Origin: CAMFLJ01 sp965279255
Lineage (GTDB): Bacteria > Actinomycetota > Acidimicrobiia > Acidimicrobiales > Acidimicrobilacustridaceae
Direction: 5' to 3'
Assembly: GCA_965279255.1 (NCBI GenBank)
Contig: OZ257146.1
Coordinates: 3,844,001 to 3,908,000, forward strand
Length of the DNA: 64,000 nucleotides
In this document: positions 7,965-15,438 of the stretch, piece by piece
Layout: each line of letters begins with the position of its first letter
Numbering within the stretch: position 1 is the first letter of the stretch
The notes under the pieces: model-generated
Databases searched by the model: none
Seen by the model: the letters and a program-made list of their open reading frames with translations, nothing else
What the model was told of the DNA's origin: nothing
Program-made: the position numbers and the translations under genes

Positions 7965-9015
7965 GCCCTCCGACGCCGCCCCGGGCGGCGAGACCTACGC
8001 CGGCGCGGGCGTCAGCATCGATGCCGGCGAAGAGGCCGTCGAGCGCATCAAGGGCAAGGTCCGCTCCACGTTCCGGCCCGAGGTCATCGGCGACATCGGC
8101 GGCTTCGGCGGCCTGTTCGCCCTCGACCTGGCCCGCTACCGCCAGCCCGTGCTGGTGTCGTCCACCGACGGCGTCGGCACGAAGGCCCTGGTCGCCCAGG
8201 CGGTCGGGAAGTTCGAGACCATCGGCGTCGACCTGGTGGCCATGTGCGTCGACGACCTGGTCTGCCAGGGCGCCGAGCCGTTGTTCTTCCTCGACTACAT
8301 CGCCGTCGGCCGCCTCGACCCCGATCACATCGAGCAGCTGGTCGAGGGCGTCGCCGAGGGTTGCCGCCAGGCCGGCTGCGCCCTCATCGGCGGCGAGATG
8401 GCCGAGCATCCCGGCGCCATGGAGGCCGGCGAGTTCGACCTCGTGGGCTTCTCGGTCGGCATCGCCGAGCGCGACGAGCTCGTCACCGGCGCCCACATCG
8501 CCCCGGGCGACGTGCTCATCGGCCTGCCTTCGCCGAACCTCCGCTCCAACGGCTACTCGTTGGCTCGCCGGGTGCTGCTCGACCGGGCGAACCTGCCGCT
8601 CGACGGGCCGGCCTACGAGGGTGCCCACCACACCCTGGGCGAAGAGCTGCTCGCCCCGTCGGTCATCTACTCGCCGGCGATCACGGCCCTGCGCCGGGCG
8701 GTCGACCTGCGCGGCGTCGCCCACATCACCGGCGGCGGCATCCCCGGCAACCTCAACCGGGTGCTCCCCAAGGGCACGGCGGCCGAGGTGCGGCGCGGCT
8801 CGTGGGAGGTCCCGCGGATCTTCACCGAGATCCAGCGCCTGGGCGGCGTGGCCCCCGAGGAGATGGACCGGGTCTTCAACATGGGCCTCGGCATGATCGC
8901 CGTGGTGCCCGAGGGCGACGTCTTCAAGGCGCTCGACACGCTGCGGGGCAAGGGCATCCGCGCCGTCGAGGTCGGCCACATCGTCCCCGGCCCCGGCACC
9001 GTCACCCTCATCTGA
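7957..9015 (+). CDS. purM: Phosphoribosylformylglycinamidine cyclo-ligase (AIR synthetase)
   Basis: ATP-dependent ring closure of FGAM to AIR, the step after PurSQL. The protein has 352 residues, close to the usual 345-350. Motifs seen are YAGAGVSIDAGEEAVERIK at the N-terminus, STDGVGTKALVAQ (nucleotide and substrate loop), GGEMAEHPG, and HITGGGIPGNLNRV in the C-terminal half. The GTG start at 7957 lies inside the last codons of purF, so the two are probably translated together. The palindromic repeat array begins 18 bp after the stop, and the purine gene run ends here. Confidence 0.97.
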   Translation: MAEPSDAAPGGETYAGAGVSIDAGEEAVERIKGKVRSTFRPEVIGDIGGFGGLFALDLARYRQPVLVSSTDGVGTKALVAQAVGKFETIGVDLVAMCVDDLVCQGAEPLFFLDYIAVGRLDPDHIEQLVEGVAEGCRQAGCALIGGEMAEHPGAMEAGEFDLVGFSVGIAERDELVTGAHIAPGDVLIGLPSPNLRSNGYSLARRVLLDRANLPLDGPAYEGAHHTLGEELLAPSVIYSPAITALRRAVDLRGVAHITGGGIPGNLNRVLPKGTAAEVRRGSWEVPRIFTEIQRLGGVAPEEMDRVFNMGLGMIAVVPEGDVFKALDTLRGKGIRAVEVGHIVPGPGTVTLI

Positions 9016-9033
9016 CCCACCCCCCTCCCTCCC

Positions 9034-9205
9034 AAAGCTGGCTCACCTCCTTCGGCCGGCTGTATCTGGTGAGCCACCTTTCGCAGGTCCATCGAAAGCT
9101 GGCTCACCTGCTTCGGCGGGCTGTATCTGGTGAGCCACCTTTCGCAGGTCCATCGAAAGCTGGCTCACGTGCTTCGGCGGGCTGTATCTGGTGAGCCACC
9201 TTTCG
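9034..9205. repeat. Three-unit array of a 61-bp palindromic repeat
   Basis: Units start at 9034, 9095 and 9156 with an exact 61-bp period. Each has a left arm AAAGCTGGCTCAC, a 22-nt loop ending GGCTGTATCTG, a right arm GTGAGCCACCTTT, and a 13-nt linker CGCAGGTCCATCG. The arms pair over 13 positions with one mismatch (the C in AAAGC). The loops differ slightly: unit 1 has CTCCTTCGGCC, unit 2 CTGCTTCGGCG and unit 3 GTGCTTCGGCG. The first and last loop types are the same as in the two-unit array at 10188. Confidence 0.92.
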
Positions 9206-10124
9206 GCTGAGCGCGTCGGCGAGCGTCTCGCACCACGGCGACCGCGCGGTCGGGTCGGTGCCAGATGTCGAACTCGCGGATCTCGAGGAGGGTCCACCCT
9301 GCCCGCCGGAACCTCGAGTTCCGGACGTCGTCGCGGGCACGGTCGATGTGGTTGGAGTGGAACAGGTCGCTCTGCACCTCGGCGATGAGGCGGTACGGGC
9401 GATCAGCGAAGTCGACGCGACCGATCCAGCCGTCGTCGTCGCCGAGGTCGACCTGACGCTCGAAGGGCGCCTCGCCGGCGTCGTGGAGTATCGACTGGAA
9501 GCGGTGCTCGAGCCCGCTCTCGACCGGCCGGTGGTCGGGGCCACGCTCGAGGGCCAGGCGACGGATCGCCGAGGTGCCCCGGGCGCCGCCCCTGAGGGGG
9601 AGCTCAGCGACGTGCTCGTGAAGTTGGGACACCCGGAGCAGCCGCTTCGCCAGCATGCGCTCGCACAGGAGGTCGAGGCGGTCGTAGTGCAGGCGTCCGG
9701 CCAGGTCGCAGAGCGTGCGCAGCGGTGTCGTGACGGGGATGCCGCGCAGCTCGACCACCTGGGAGGGAGTGAAGCGCGTGCTCGTGTGGACGATGCCGAG
9801 GTGGGGCCCGCCTCGATGGGGGGTGCGGTCGGTGAGCACGTGCACCGGCTCGAGCTCGAAGCCGGGAAGCTGCCAGAGGGCCGCAGCCGACAGACCCGCC
9901 ACCGCGCCTCCGGGGACGTCGAGCGCGGCGGCCATGGCCGCCTGGTCGATGGTGTGCGCCGATCCTCCGATCCGAAGCACCCGGTCCGAGAGGCGCTCCA
10001 GGTGACCTGCGGAGGTGGCGTGGGCGAGCGAGCTCGGAGGGATGCCGAGCTCGACCAGCTGGGAGGCCCGGATCAACCCGTGTTGGCGGGCGGCGAGGGT
10101 CAGGACGTCGTGGTGGCGGTGCAT
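9165..10124 (-). CDS. AbiEi-like antitoxin domain / DUF559 endonuclease-like protein
   Basis: A 319-residue protein. Residues 1-60 form a winged-helix AbiEi-type domain (LAARQHGLIRASQLVELG...), a central AbiEi-like region follows (LCDLAGRLHYDRLDLLCERML), and the C-terminus is DUF559-like (related to very-short-patch-repair endonucleases) with GRVDFADRPYRLIAEVQSD and WTLLEIREFDIW. Such proteins are common in actinomycetes and are linked to abortive-infection or toxin-antitoxin systems, but their role is not established. No toxin gene is adjacent. The last 13 residues (PKGGSPDTARRST) are encoded by repeat unit 3 of the downstream array, so the natural C-terminus was replaced or extended by the repeat. 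The gene interrupts the purM-pyrE run on the opposite strand and has repeat arrays on both sides. Confidence 0.8.
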   Translation of the reverse strand: MHRHHDVLTLAARQHGLIRASQLVELGIPPSSLAHATSAGHLERLSDRVLRIGGSAHTIDQAAMAAALDVPGGAVAGLSAAALWQLPGFELEPVHVLTDRTPHRGGPHLGIVHTSTRFTPSQVVELRGIPVTTPLRTLCDLAGRLHYDRLDLLCERMLAKRLLRVSQLHEHVAELPLRGGARGTSAIRRLALERGPDHRPVESGLEHRFQSILHDAGEAPFERQVDLGDDDGWIGRVDFADRPYRLIAEVQSDLFHSNHIDRARDDVRNSRFRRAGWTLLEIREFDIWHRPDRAVAVVRDARRRAQPKGGSPDTARRST

Positions 10125-10187
10125 GAGATGACATGAAACCCACCGGGTGTGACAGTCCCCTCGAGCGCCCCGCCCTCCGCCCTTCCC

Positions 10188-10298
10188 AAAGGTGGCTCAC
10201 CTCCTTCGGCCGGCTGTATCTGGTGAGCCACCTTTCGCAGGTCCATCGAAAGGTGGCTCACGTGCTTCGGCGGGCTGTATCTGGTGAGCCACCTTTCG
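10188..10298. repeat. Two-unit array of the same 61-bp palindromic repeat
   Basis: Units begin at 10188 and 10249. Here both arms are perfect: AAAGGTGGCTCAC pairs with GTGAGCCACCTTT over 13 bp. The orientation is the same as in the array at 9034. The first unit has the CTCCTTCGGCC loop and the second the GTGCTTCGGCG loop, so this array looks like the other with its middle unit missing. It lies just upstream of the pyrE promoter. Confidence 0.92.
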
Positions 10299-10335
10299 GG
10301 ACGGGGAGGGGGGAGGGAGCGAGGGGAGGGTCGTC

Positions 10336-10341
10336 TAGCGT
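10336..10341 (+). promoter_or_regulatory. -10 element TAGCGT of pyrE (leaderless)
   Basis: TAGCGT followed by seven bases and then GTG 10349. There is no Shine-Dalgarno site in between. Confidence 0.65.
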
Positions 10342-10348
10342 CGGCGGT

Positions 10349-10909
10349 GTGAGCGACTCCGACACGAAGCAGCGGTTCATCGACCACCTCCTGGCCCATT
10401 CGGTGCGCACGGGGGACTTCACGCTGAAGTCGGGCCGCAAGAGCTCGTGGTTCATCGACTCCAAGCAGACGGCGTGCCGGCCCGAGGGCATGCTGCTGAT
10501 GGCCGACCTGGCGCTCGAGCTGATCCCCGACGACGTCACCGCCATCGGCGGACTCACCGTCGGTGCCGACCCGGTGGCCTACGGCATCGCCGCCATCGCG
10601 GCCACGAGAGGCCGCGACCTTCGCTCGTTCACCATCCGCAAGGAGGCGAAGGACCACGGCGTCGCCGGCCGTCTCGCCGGGGCCCTGCAGCCCGGCGACA
10701 AGGTCGTCATCACCGAGGACACCGTCACCCGCGGGACGTCGCCGATGGAGGCGGTCAGGGTGGTGCGCGAGCTGGGTGCCGAGCCGGTGATGATCCTGGT
10801 GCTGGTCGACCGCGGCGGCACCTGTGGGGCCATGGCCGAGGCGGAGGGCGTGGCCTTCCGCCCCATCGTCACCGCCCCCGAGCTGGGCTTCGACTACGAG
10901 GGCGCCTGA
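10349..10909 (+). CDS. pyrE: Orotate phosphoribosyltransferase
   Basis: Couples orotate to PRPP to form OMP in pyrimidine synthesis. The 186-residue protein has a normal length for a bacterial PyrE. It carries FTLKSGRKSSWFIDSK at the N-terminus, the flexible catalytic loop FTIRKEAKDHG and the PRPP-binding loop VVITEDTVTRGTSP. The GTG start at 10349 is fixed by the TAGCGT box seven bases upstream; in-frame sequence further 5' runs through the repeat array. No other pyr gene is nearby. Confidence 0.94.
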   Translation: MSDSDTKQRFIDHLLAHSVRTGDFTLKSGRKSSWFIDSKQTACRPEGMLLMADLALELIPDDVTAIGGLTVGADPVAYGIAAIAATRGRDLRSFTIRKEAKDHGVAGRLAGALQPGDKVVITEDTVTRGTSPMEAVRVVRELGAEPVMILVLVDRGGTCGAMAEAEGVAFRPIVTAPELGFDYEGA

Positions 10910-10983
10910 CCCCCCGAGCACCGACGGAGCGCCCGTCGAGAGCCCTGGCGCGATTCGACTAGGGCCGCTGTGCCGCGCGCCAC

Positions 10984-10989
10984 TAGCGT
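10984..10989 (+). promoter_or_regulatory. -10 element TAGCGT of the malic enzyme gene (leaderless)
   Basis: TAGCGT with nine bases before ATG 10999; no Shine-Dalgarno site is seen in between. Confidence 0.6.
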
Positions 10990-10998
10990 TGTCGCCCT

Positions 10999-12405
10999 AT
11001 GGCTGACACACCCACCGCCGCTTTCAGCATCCGTCTCCGAGTCCGGCTGGACAACACGCCCGGCGCCCTCGGTCGACTGGCGAGCGCCATCGGCGCCGTA
11101 GGCGGCAACATCTGGTCGCTCGAGGGGTTCGAGGCCAAGGCTCAGTACCTCGACGAGGACGTCGTCGTGAACTGCACGAGCGAGGCCCACCAGCAGCAGG
11201 TCATCGAGGCCGTCACCGACGCCGAAGGTGTCGAGTTGCTGGGCTGGCAGGACCGCACCTTCGCCATGCACAACGGCGGCAAGATCGACGTCGTCTCCCG
11301 CACCCCGGTCGGCGACCGCGACGACCTCTCGATGGCCTACACCCCGGGCGTCGCCCGCGTCTGCAAGGCGATCGAGGCCGAGCCCGAGCTCGCCCACGAG
11401 CTCACCATCAAGAAGAACACCGTCGCCATCGTCTCCGACGGCACCGCGGTGCTGGGCCTGGGCGACATCGGCCCGCTCGGCGCCATGCCGGTGATGGAGG
11501 GCAAGGCCCTGCTGTTCAAGGAGTTCGCCGGCGTCGACGGCTTCCCTATCTGCCTCGACACCAAGGACCCGCAGGAGATCATCGACACGGTCGTGCGCAT
11601 CGCCCCGACCTTCGGTGGCATCAACCTCGAGGACATCGCCGCCCCGGTGTGCTTCGAGGTCGAGGAAGCCCTCAAGGAGCTGCTCGACATCCCCGTCTTC
11701 CACGACGACCAGCACGGCACCGCCGTGGTCACCCTGGCCGCCCTCGAGAACGCGCTGAAGATCGTCGACAAGAAGATGAGCGACCTCACTGTCGTCATCG
11801 CCGGTGTCGGCGCCGCCGGTGTCGCCATCGCCAAGATCCTCATGGAGGCCGGCGTCCCGAACGTGATCGGTGCCGACCGCCAGGGCGCGGTGCACACGGG
11901 CCGCTCCGACCTCAACGTCGCCAAGCAGTGGTTCGCCGAGAACACCAACCCCGAGAAGCTCACCGGCGACCTGCACGGCCTGCTGCGCGGCAGCGACCTG
12001 TTCGTCGGCGTGAGCGGCCCGAACCTCATCACCCGTGAGGACGTCCTCACGATGGCCCCCGATCCGATCGTGTTCGCCATGGCGAACCCCGATCCGGAGA
12101 TCCGGCCAGAGGAGGCCGCCGGCGCGGTGGCGGTCATGGCCACCGGCCGCAGCGACTTCCCGAACCAGATCAACAACGTCCTGTGCTTCCCGGGCATCTT
12201 CCGGGGCGCCCTCGACGCCGGCGCCACCCAGATCACCGAGAACATGAAGCTGGCCGCGGCCGGCGCGATCGCCTCGGCCGTCTCCGACGCCGAGCTGGCT
12301 CCCGACTTCATCATCCCGTCGGTGTTCGACCGTCGCATCGGCCCGCTCGTGGCCGCCGCCGCGGCCGAGGCCGCGGTGCGCGACGGCGTGTGCCGGGCGC
12401 GGTGA
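10999..12405 (+). CDS. ACT-domain NAD(P)-dependent malic enzyme
   Basis: Oxidative decarboxylation of malate to pyruvate with reduction of NAD(P)+. In the 468-residue protein, residues 10-80 form an ACT domain (RVRLDNTPGALGRLASAIGA), expected to bind a small regulatory metabolite. The malic-enzyme N-domain follows with YTPGVARVCKAI, GLGDIGPLGAMPVMEGKA and the metal site in FHDDQHGTAVV. The C-terminal Rossmann domain has VIAGVGAAGVAIAKIL. It lacks the phosphotransacetylase tail of the large MaeB form. NAD versus NADP preference cannot be read safely. Its stop overlaps the next start by four bases (GTGA), so it is coupled to the HAD gene. Confidence 0.92.
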   Translation: MADTPTAAFSIRLRVRLDNTPGALGRLASAIGAVGGNIWSLEGFEAKAQYLDEDVVVNCTSEAHQQQVIEAVTDAEGVELLGWQDRTFAMHNGGKIDVVSRTPVGDRDDLSMAYTPGVARVCKAIEAEPELAHELTIKKNTVAIVSDGTAVLGLGDIGPLGAMPVMEGKALLFKEFAGVDGFPICLDTKDPQEIIDTVVRIAPTFGGINLEDIAAPVCFEVEEALKELLDIPVFHDDQHGTAVVTLAALENALKIVDKKMSDLTVVIAGVGAAGVAIAKILMEAGVPNVIGADRQGAVHTGRSDLNVAKQWFAENTNPEKLTGDLHGLLRGSDLFVGVSGPNLITREDVLTMAPDPIVFAMANPDPEIRPEEAAGAVAVMATGRSDFPNQINNVLCFPGIFRGALDAGATQITENMKLAAAGAIASAVSDAELAPDFIIPSVFDRRIGPLVAAAAAEAAVRDGVCRAR

Positions 12406-13154
12406 GCGCCGCTCCCCACGGCCGGCGCGTCCGCGCCATCACCTTCGACTTCTGGGACACCCTGGTCCGGTCCGACACCGCGGCCTTCCGTCTGGCGCGC
12501 CGCATCGCGGTCGCCGAGGAGCTGGAGGCCCACGGGCTCCCCGCCGAGCACGACGCCATCGAGGCCGCCTTCGACGAGGCCTGGAAGCGGTTCGACTCGG
12601 CGTGGGCGCTCAACGAGCAGTTCACCGGGCACCACGCCGCCGAGGCGGTGCTCGAGGTGCTGGGCCACGACCCCGAGCCCGAGGTGCGCCAGCGCCTGGT
12701 CGAGGCCTACCTCGGTGCCAACGGGCGGGTGCAGACCGAGCTCACCCCGAACGTGGCCGACACCATCAGGGCGCTGAAGGGCGCCGGGCTGAAGGTGGGC
12801 ATCATCTGCGACGTGGGCCTGACGCCCTCGCCGGAGCTGCGGGCCATCCTCGACCGCCACGGCGTGCTCGGCCTTTTCGACCACTGGGCCTTCTCCGACG
12901 AGTTCGGCGTCTACAAGCCCGACCCGGCCATCTTCGAGCACGCCCTCGAGGGCCTGGGAGGCGTCGACCCGGCCGAGGCCGCCCACATCGGCGACCTGCG
13001 TCGCACCGACATCGCCGGGGCGCTGGGCATGGGCATCCTCGCCCTGCGCTACACGGGCATCACCGACGACGACCCGGCCCACGGGCCCGAGGGCGACGCC
13101 GTGGTCACCGACCACGCCCAGCTGCCCGCCCTCCTCGGCATCACCGAGGGCTGA
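12402..13154 (+). CDS. HAD-superfamily hydrolase
   Basis: A 250-residue haloacid-dehalogenase-type phosphatase. Motif I is FDFWDTLV (nucleophile and acid Asp), motif II falls in the VGIICDVGLT region, motif III Lys is in YKPDPAIFEHAL, and motif IV is HIGDLRRTDIAGA. A helical cap lies between motifs I and II. The substrate cannot be told from sequence. The GTG start at 12402 overlaps the malic enzyme stop, so it is translated from the same message. The first repeat unit of the 11-bp tandem starts in its stop codon. Confidence 0.85.
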   Translation: MSAAPHGRRVRAITFDFWDTLVRSDTAAFRLARRIAVAEELEAHGLPAEHDAIEAAFDEAWKRFDSAWALNEQFTGHHAAEAVLEVLGHDPEPEVRQRLVEAYLGANGRVQTELTPNVADTIRALKGAGLKVGIICDVGLTPSPELRAILDRHGVLGLFDHWAFSDEFGVYKPDPAIFEHALEGLGGVDPAEAAHIGDLRRTDIAGALGMGILALRYTGITDDDPAHGPEGDAVVTDHAQLPALLGITEG

Positions 13155-13185
13155 GCCCGGCCGGAGCCCGGCCGGAGCCCGGCCG
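13153..13185 (+). repeat. Three tandem copies of an 11-bp GAGCCCGGCCG unit
   Basis: Perfect direct repeats at 13153, 13164 and 13175, directly after the HAD stop. Each unit contains the palindrome CGGCCG, so the run can fold in several ways; it may act in termination or be a slippage product. Confidence 0.85.
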
Positions 13186-13270
13186 CAACCCCGGGCGACC
13201 GGCGGGGCGACCCACTGGCGCGGTGTGAGAAGGTGTCCGCCGCTCATCACACACGACCCAGGGGGGAACC

Positions 13271-14188
13271 GTGCCGCTGCATCCTCAGGCCCAGATGGTC
13301 CTGGACTTCATGTCCGAGACCGGCTTCACCTTCGAGGGCCTCACGGCCGACGAGCTCCGGGCCCGGGCCAACATGGCCATCCCGAGCCCGATCGAGCTGC
13401 CGAGCATCGCCGACGGCACCGTCCCCGGCCCGGCCGGCGACATCCCGGTGCGGATCTACCGCCCGTCCGACGCCACCGACCTGCCCGTCGTGGTGTTCTT
13501 CCATGGTGGCGGCTGGGTGATCGGCGACCTCGAGTCGCACGACCACATGGCCCGCGCCATCTCGTCGAAGGCCGAGTGCGTCGTGGTCGCCGTCGACTAC
13601 CGCCTCGCACCCGAGCACAAGTTCCCGGCCGCCGCCGACGACGCCTGGGCCGCCCTCGAGTGGGTCGCCACCCACGCGGCCGAGCTCGGTGTCGACGGCA
13701 ACCGCATCGCCGTCGCCGGCGACAGCGCGGGCGGCAACCTCGCCGCCGTCGTGGCCGTGCAGGCCCGCGACTCCGAGCACGTCGAGGTCATCCAGCAGGT
13801 GCTGCTCTACCCGGTCGTCGACGGCGACTGCGAGCGGCCCTCCATGGAGGAGAACGCCGAGGGCTACATGCTCACCCGCGGGGCCATGGACTGGTTCCAC
13901 GAGCAGTACGCGACCACCGACGCCGACCGCGGCGATCCCCGCTACTCGCCGATCAACGCCGAGCTGGCCGGTGTGGCCCCGGCCATCGTGGTCACCGCCG
14001 AGTATGACCCGCTGCGCGACCAGGGCAACGCCTACGCGGTGGCCCTCACCGACGCCGGCGTCGACGTGATCCACACCCAGTACGACGGCATGATCCACGG
14101 CTTCTTCAGCATGGACGCCGGGCTCGACACCGCCGCCCAGGCCCAGGACGAGGTCGCCGCCGCCCTCAAGGCCGCCTTCGCCGCCTGA
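13271..14188 (+). CDS. Alpha/beta-hydrolase, hormone-sensitive-lipase-type esterase
   Basis: A 305-residue carboxylesterase of the HSL/acetyl-hydrolase family. The oxyanion-hole motif HGGGW is near residue 80, the nucleophile elbow GDSAGGN near 152, the acidic residue in EYDPLRDQG near 244, and the histidine in DGMIHGFFS near 274, so the triad is complete. There is no signal peptide, so it should be cytosolic. The GTG start at 13271 has AGGGGGG a few bases upstream. It converges on the metallopeptidase gene. The natural ester substrate is unknown. Confidence 0.9.
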   Translation: MPLHPQAQMVLDFMSETGFTFEGLTADELRARANMAIPSPIELPSIADGTVPGPAGDIPVRIYRPSDATDLPVVVFFHGGGWVIGDLESHDHMARAISSKAECVVVAVDYRLAPEHKFPAAADDAWAALEWVATHAAELGVDGNRIAVAGDSAGGNLAAVVAVQARDSEHVEVIQQVLLYPVVDGDCERPSMEENAEGYMLTRGAMDWFHEQYATTDADRGDPRYSPINAELAGVAPAIVVTAEYDPLRDQGNAYAVALTDAGVDVIHTQYDGMIHGFFSMDAGLDTAAQAQDEVAAALKAAFAA

Positions 14189-14227
14189 TCGGGCCGACCA
14201 CACGCATCGGCGTCGGGGCGGTGGCCG

Positions 14228-15280
14228 TCAGGTGGTCGCCGCCCCTTGTCGACCCCGCACGAGGCGGTCGACGAAGGCCAGCTTCTCGATGACCGTCGGC
14301 GACAGCACGAACGGGTAGAGGTCGGCCTCGCCCATCGACCGGTTCAGCGCGTTGAGCGCGCCGGCCAGCGGGATCCACTGCTCGACCACCTGGTCGAAGG
14401 GCCGGCCCTCGGTGTCGCCGGGCGCCACCACGATGCCGGGCACGTCGCGGCTGATCACGGTGAGCCCGGTGGCCGCGGCGGTCTGCAGGGCGTCGAGGAT
14501 GTGGAGGGTGTGGGCGAAGGTCTCGGCCCAGTCCTCCCACGGGTGCATCGTGGCGTAGGCCGACACGTGGGTGTTCTCCCATCCGGCGGGTGCCGGCCCG
14601 CCGTAGTGAACCCGCATGGCCGCGTCGTAGTCGGCCCGCTCGTCACCGAAGCAGTGTCGGAACTCGTCGAGGTGGCCGCCGTCGCGCACCAGGACCATCC
14701 AGTAGTAGTGGCCCACCTCGTGGCGGAAGTGGCCGAGCACGGTGCGGTAGGCCTCGCCCAGCTCGTTGCGCACCCGCTCGCGGTGGGCGTCGTCGGCCTC
14801 GGCCAGGTCGACGGTGATGAGGCCGTCCTCGTGGCCGGTGGTCACGGCGTCGAACCGGCTGGTCAGCAGGTCGAACCCGAGGCCCTCCGGCTTCTCGGCG
14901 AACCCGACCACGGGCAGGCCGAGGTCGAGCAGCTGGGCGACGAGGCGGCGCTTGGCCGCCTCCGCCTCGACGAACCAGCGGTGGCCCTCGGTATCACCGT
15001 CACCGGGCCGGGTGCGGGTCAGGGCGCAGCTGCGGCACAGCGCTCCGGCCGCGCTCGACGGCACCACCCAGTTGCAGTTGGCCACCGACCGGTTGGCGCA
15101 GGGCACCCACGTCTCAGACCCTGCGGGGCCTCCGGGAGCGCGGCCGGCGAGGTTGGGGGAGGATGGGGGGACCATCGTGAACGAACCGGGCTCGAACCCG
15201 AGCGCGGTGCCGCAGGTGAGGCAGCGGTCGTTCTCGAAGTACACGCGTGCATGACAGGTCGGGCAGTGGAGCGAGCGCAT
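14228..15280 (-). CDS. Zinc-ribbon-containing putative metallopeptidase (Peptidase_Mx type)
   Basis: A 350-residue protein. The N-terminus has CPTCH and CLTCG, a zinc ribbon, and a second cluster comes from ANCNWVV and CRSCALTR. The C-terminal half contains HEVGHYYW, a classical HExxH zincin motif, with further acidic residues downstream (FGDERADYD). It matches the putative zinc-binding metallopeptidase family. The start at 15280 (MRSLHCPTCH) is preferred because a GGGAAGAGAAG ribosome site precedes it and the zinc ribbon begins at once; an upstream ATG at 15319 would add 13 residues. It is divergent from the ATP-grasp operon 158 bp away, and a functional link is inferred from this position. 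Confidence 0.85.
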   Translation of the reverse strand: MRSLHCPTCHARVYFENDRCLTCGTALGFEPGSFTMVPPSSPNLAGRAPGGPAGSETWVPCANRSVANCNWVVPSSAAGALCRSCALTRTRPGDGDTEGHRWFVEAEAAKRRLVAQLLDLGLPVVGFAEKPEGLGFDLLTSRFDAVTTGHEDGLITVDLAEADDAHRERVRNELGEAYRTVLGHFRHEVGHYYWMVLVRDGGHLDEFRHCFGDERADYDAAMRVHYGGPAPAGWENTHVSAYATMHPWEDWAETFAHTLHILDALQTAAATGLTVISRDVPGIVVAPGDTEGRPFDQVVEQWIPLAGALNALNRSMGEADLYPFVLSPTVIEKLAFVDRLVRGRQGAATT

Positions 15281-15438
15281 GAAGGCTTCTCTTCCCTTGT
15301 TCCCCGGCTCGAAACACAACTGACACGACCGTTCAGCATCATGTTCGCGTCAGCCAATCACCCGAGGTCGTCGCATCCACGGGTGCCGACGCCTGGAACC
15401 GGATCATCGAACCACCCATCGAACCACCATCAACCCAG

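Noticed and set aside
9034..10298. Regular 61-bp repeats that might be a CRISPR array
   Set aside because: The whole unit repeats, including the part that would be the spacer, each unit is one large palindrome, and no cas gene is near.
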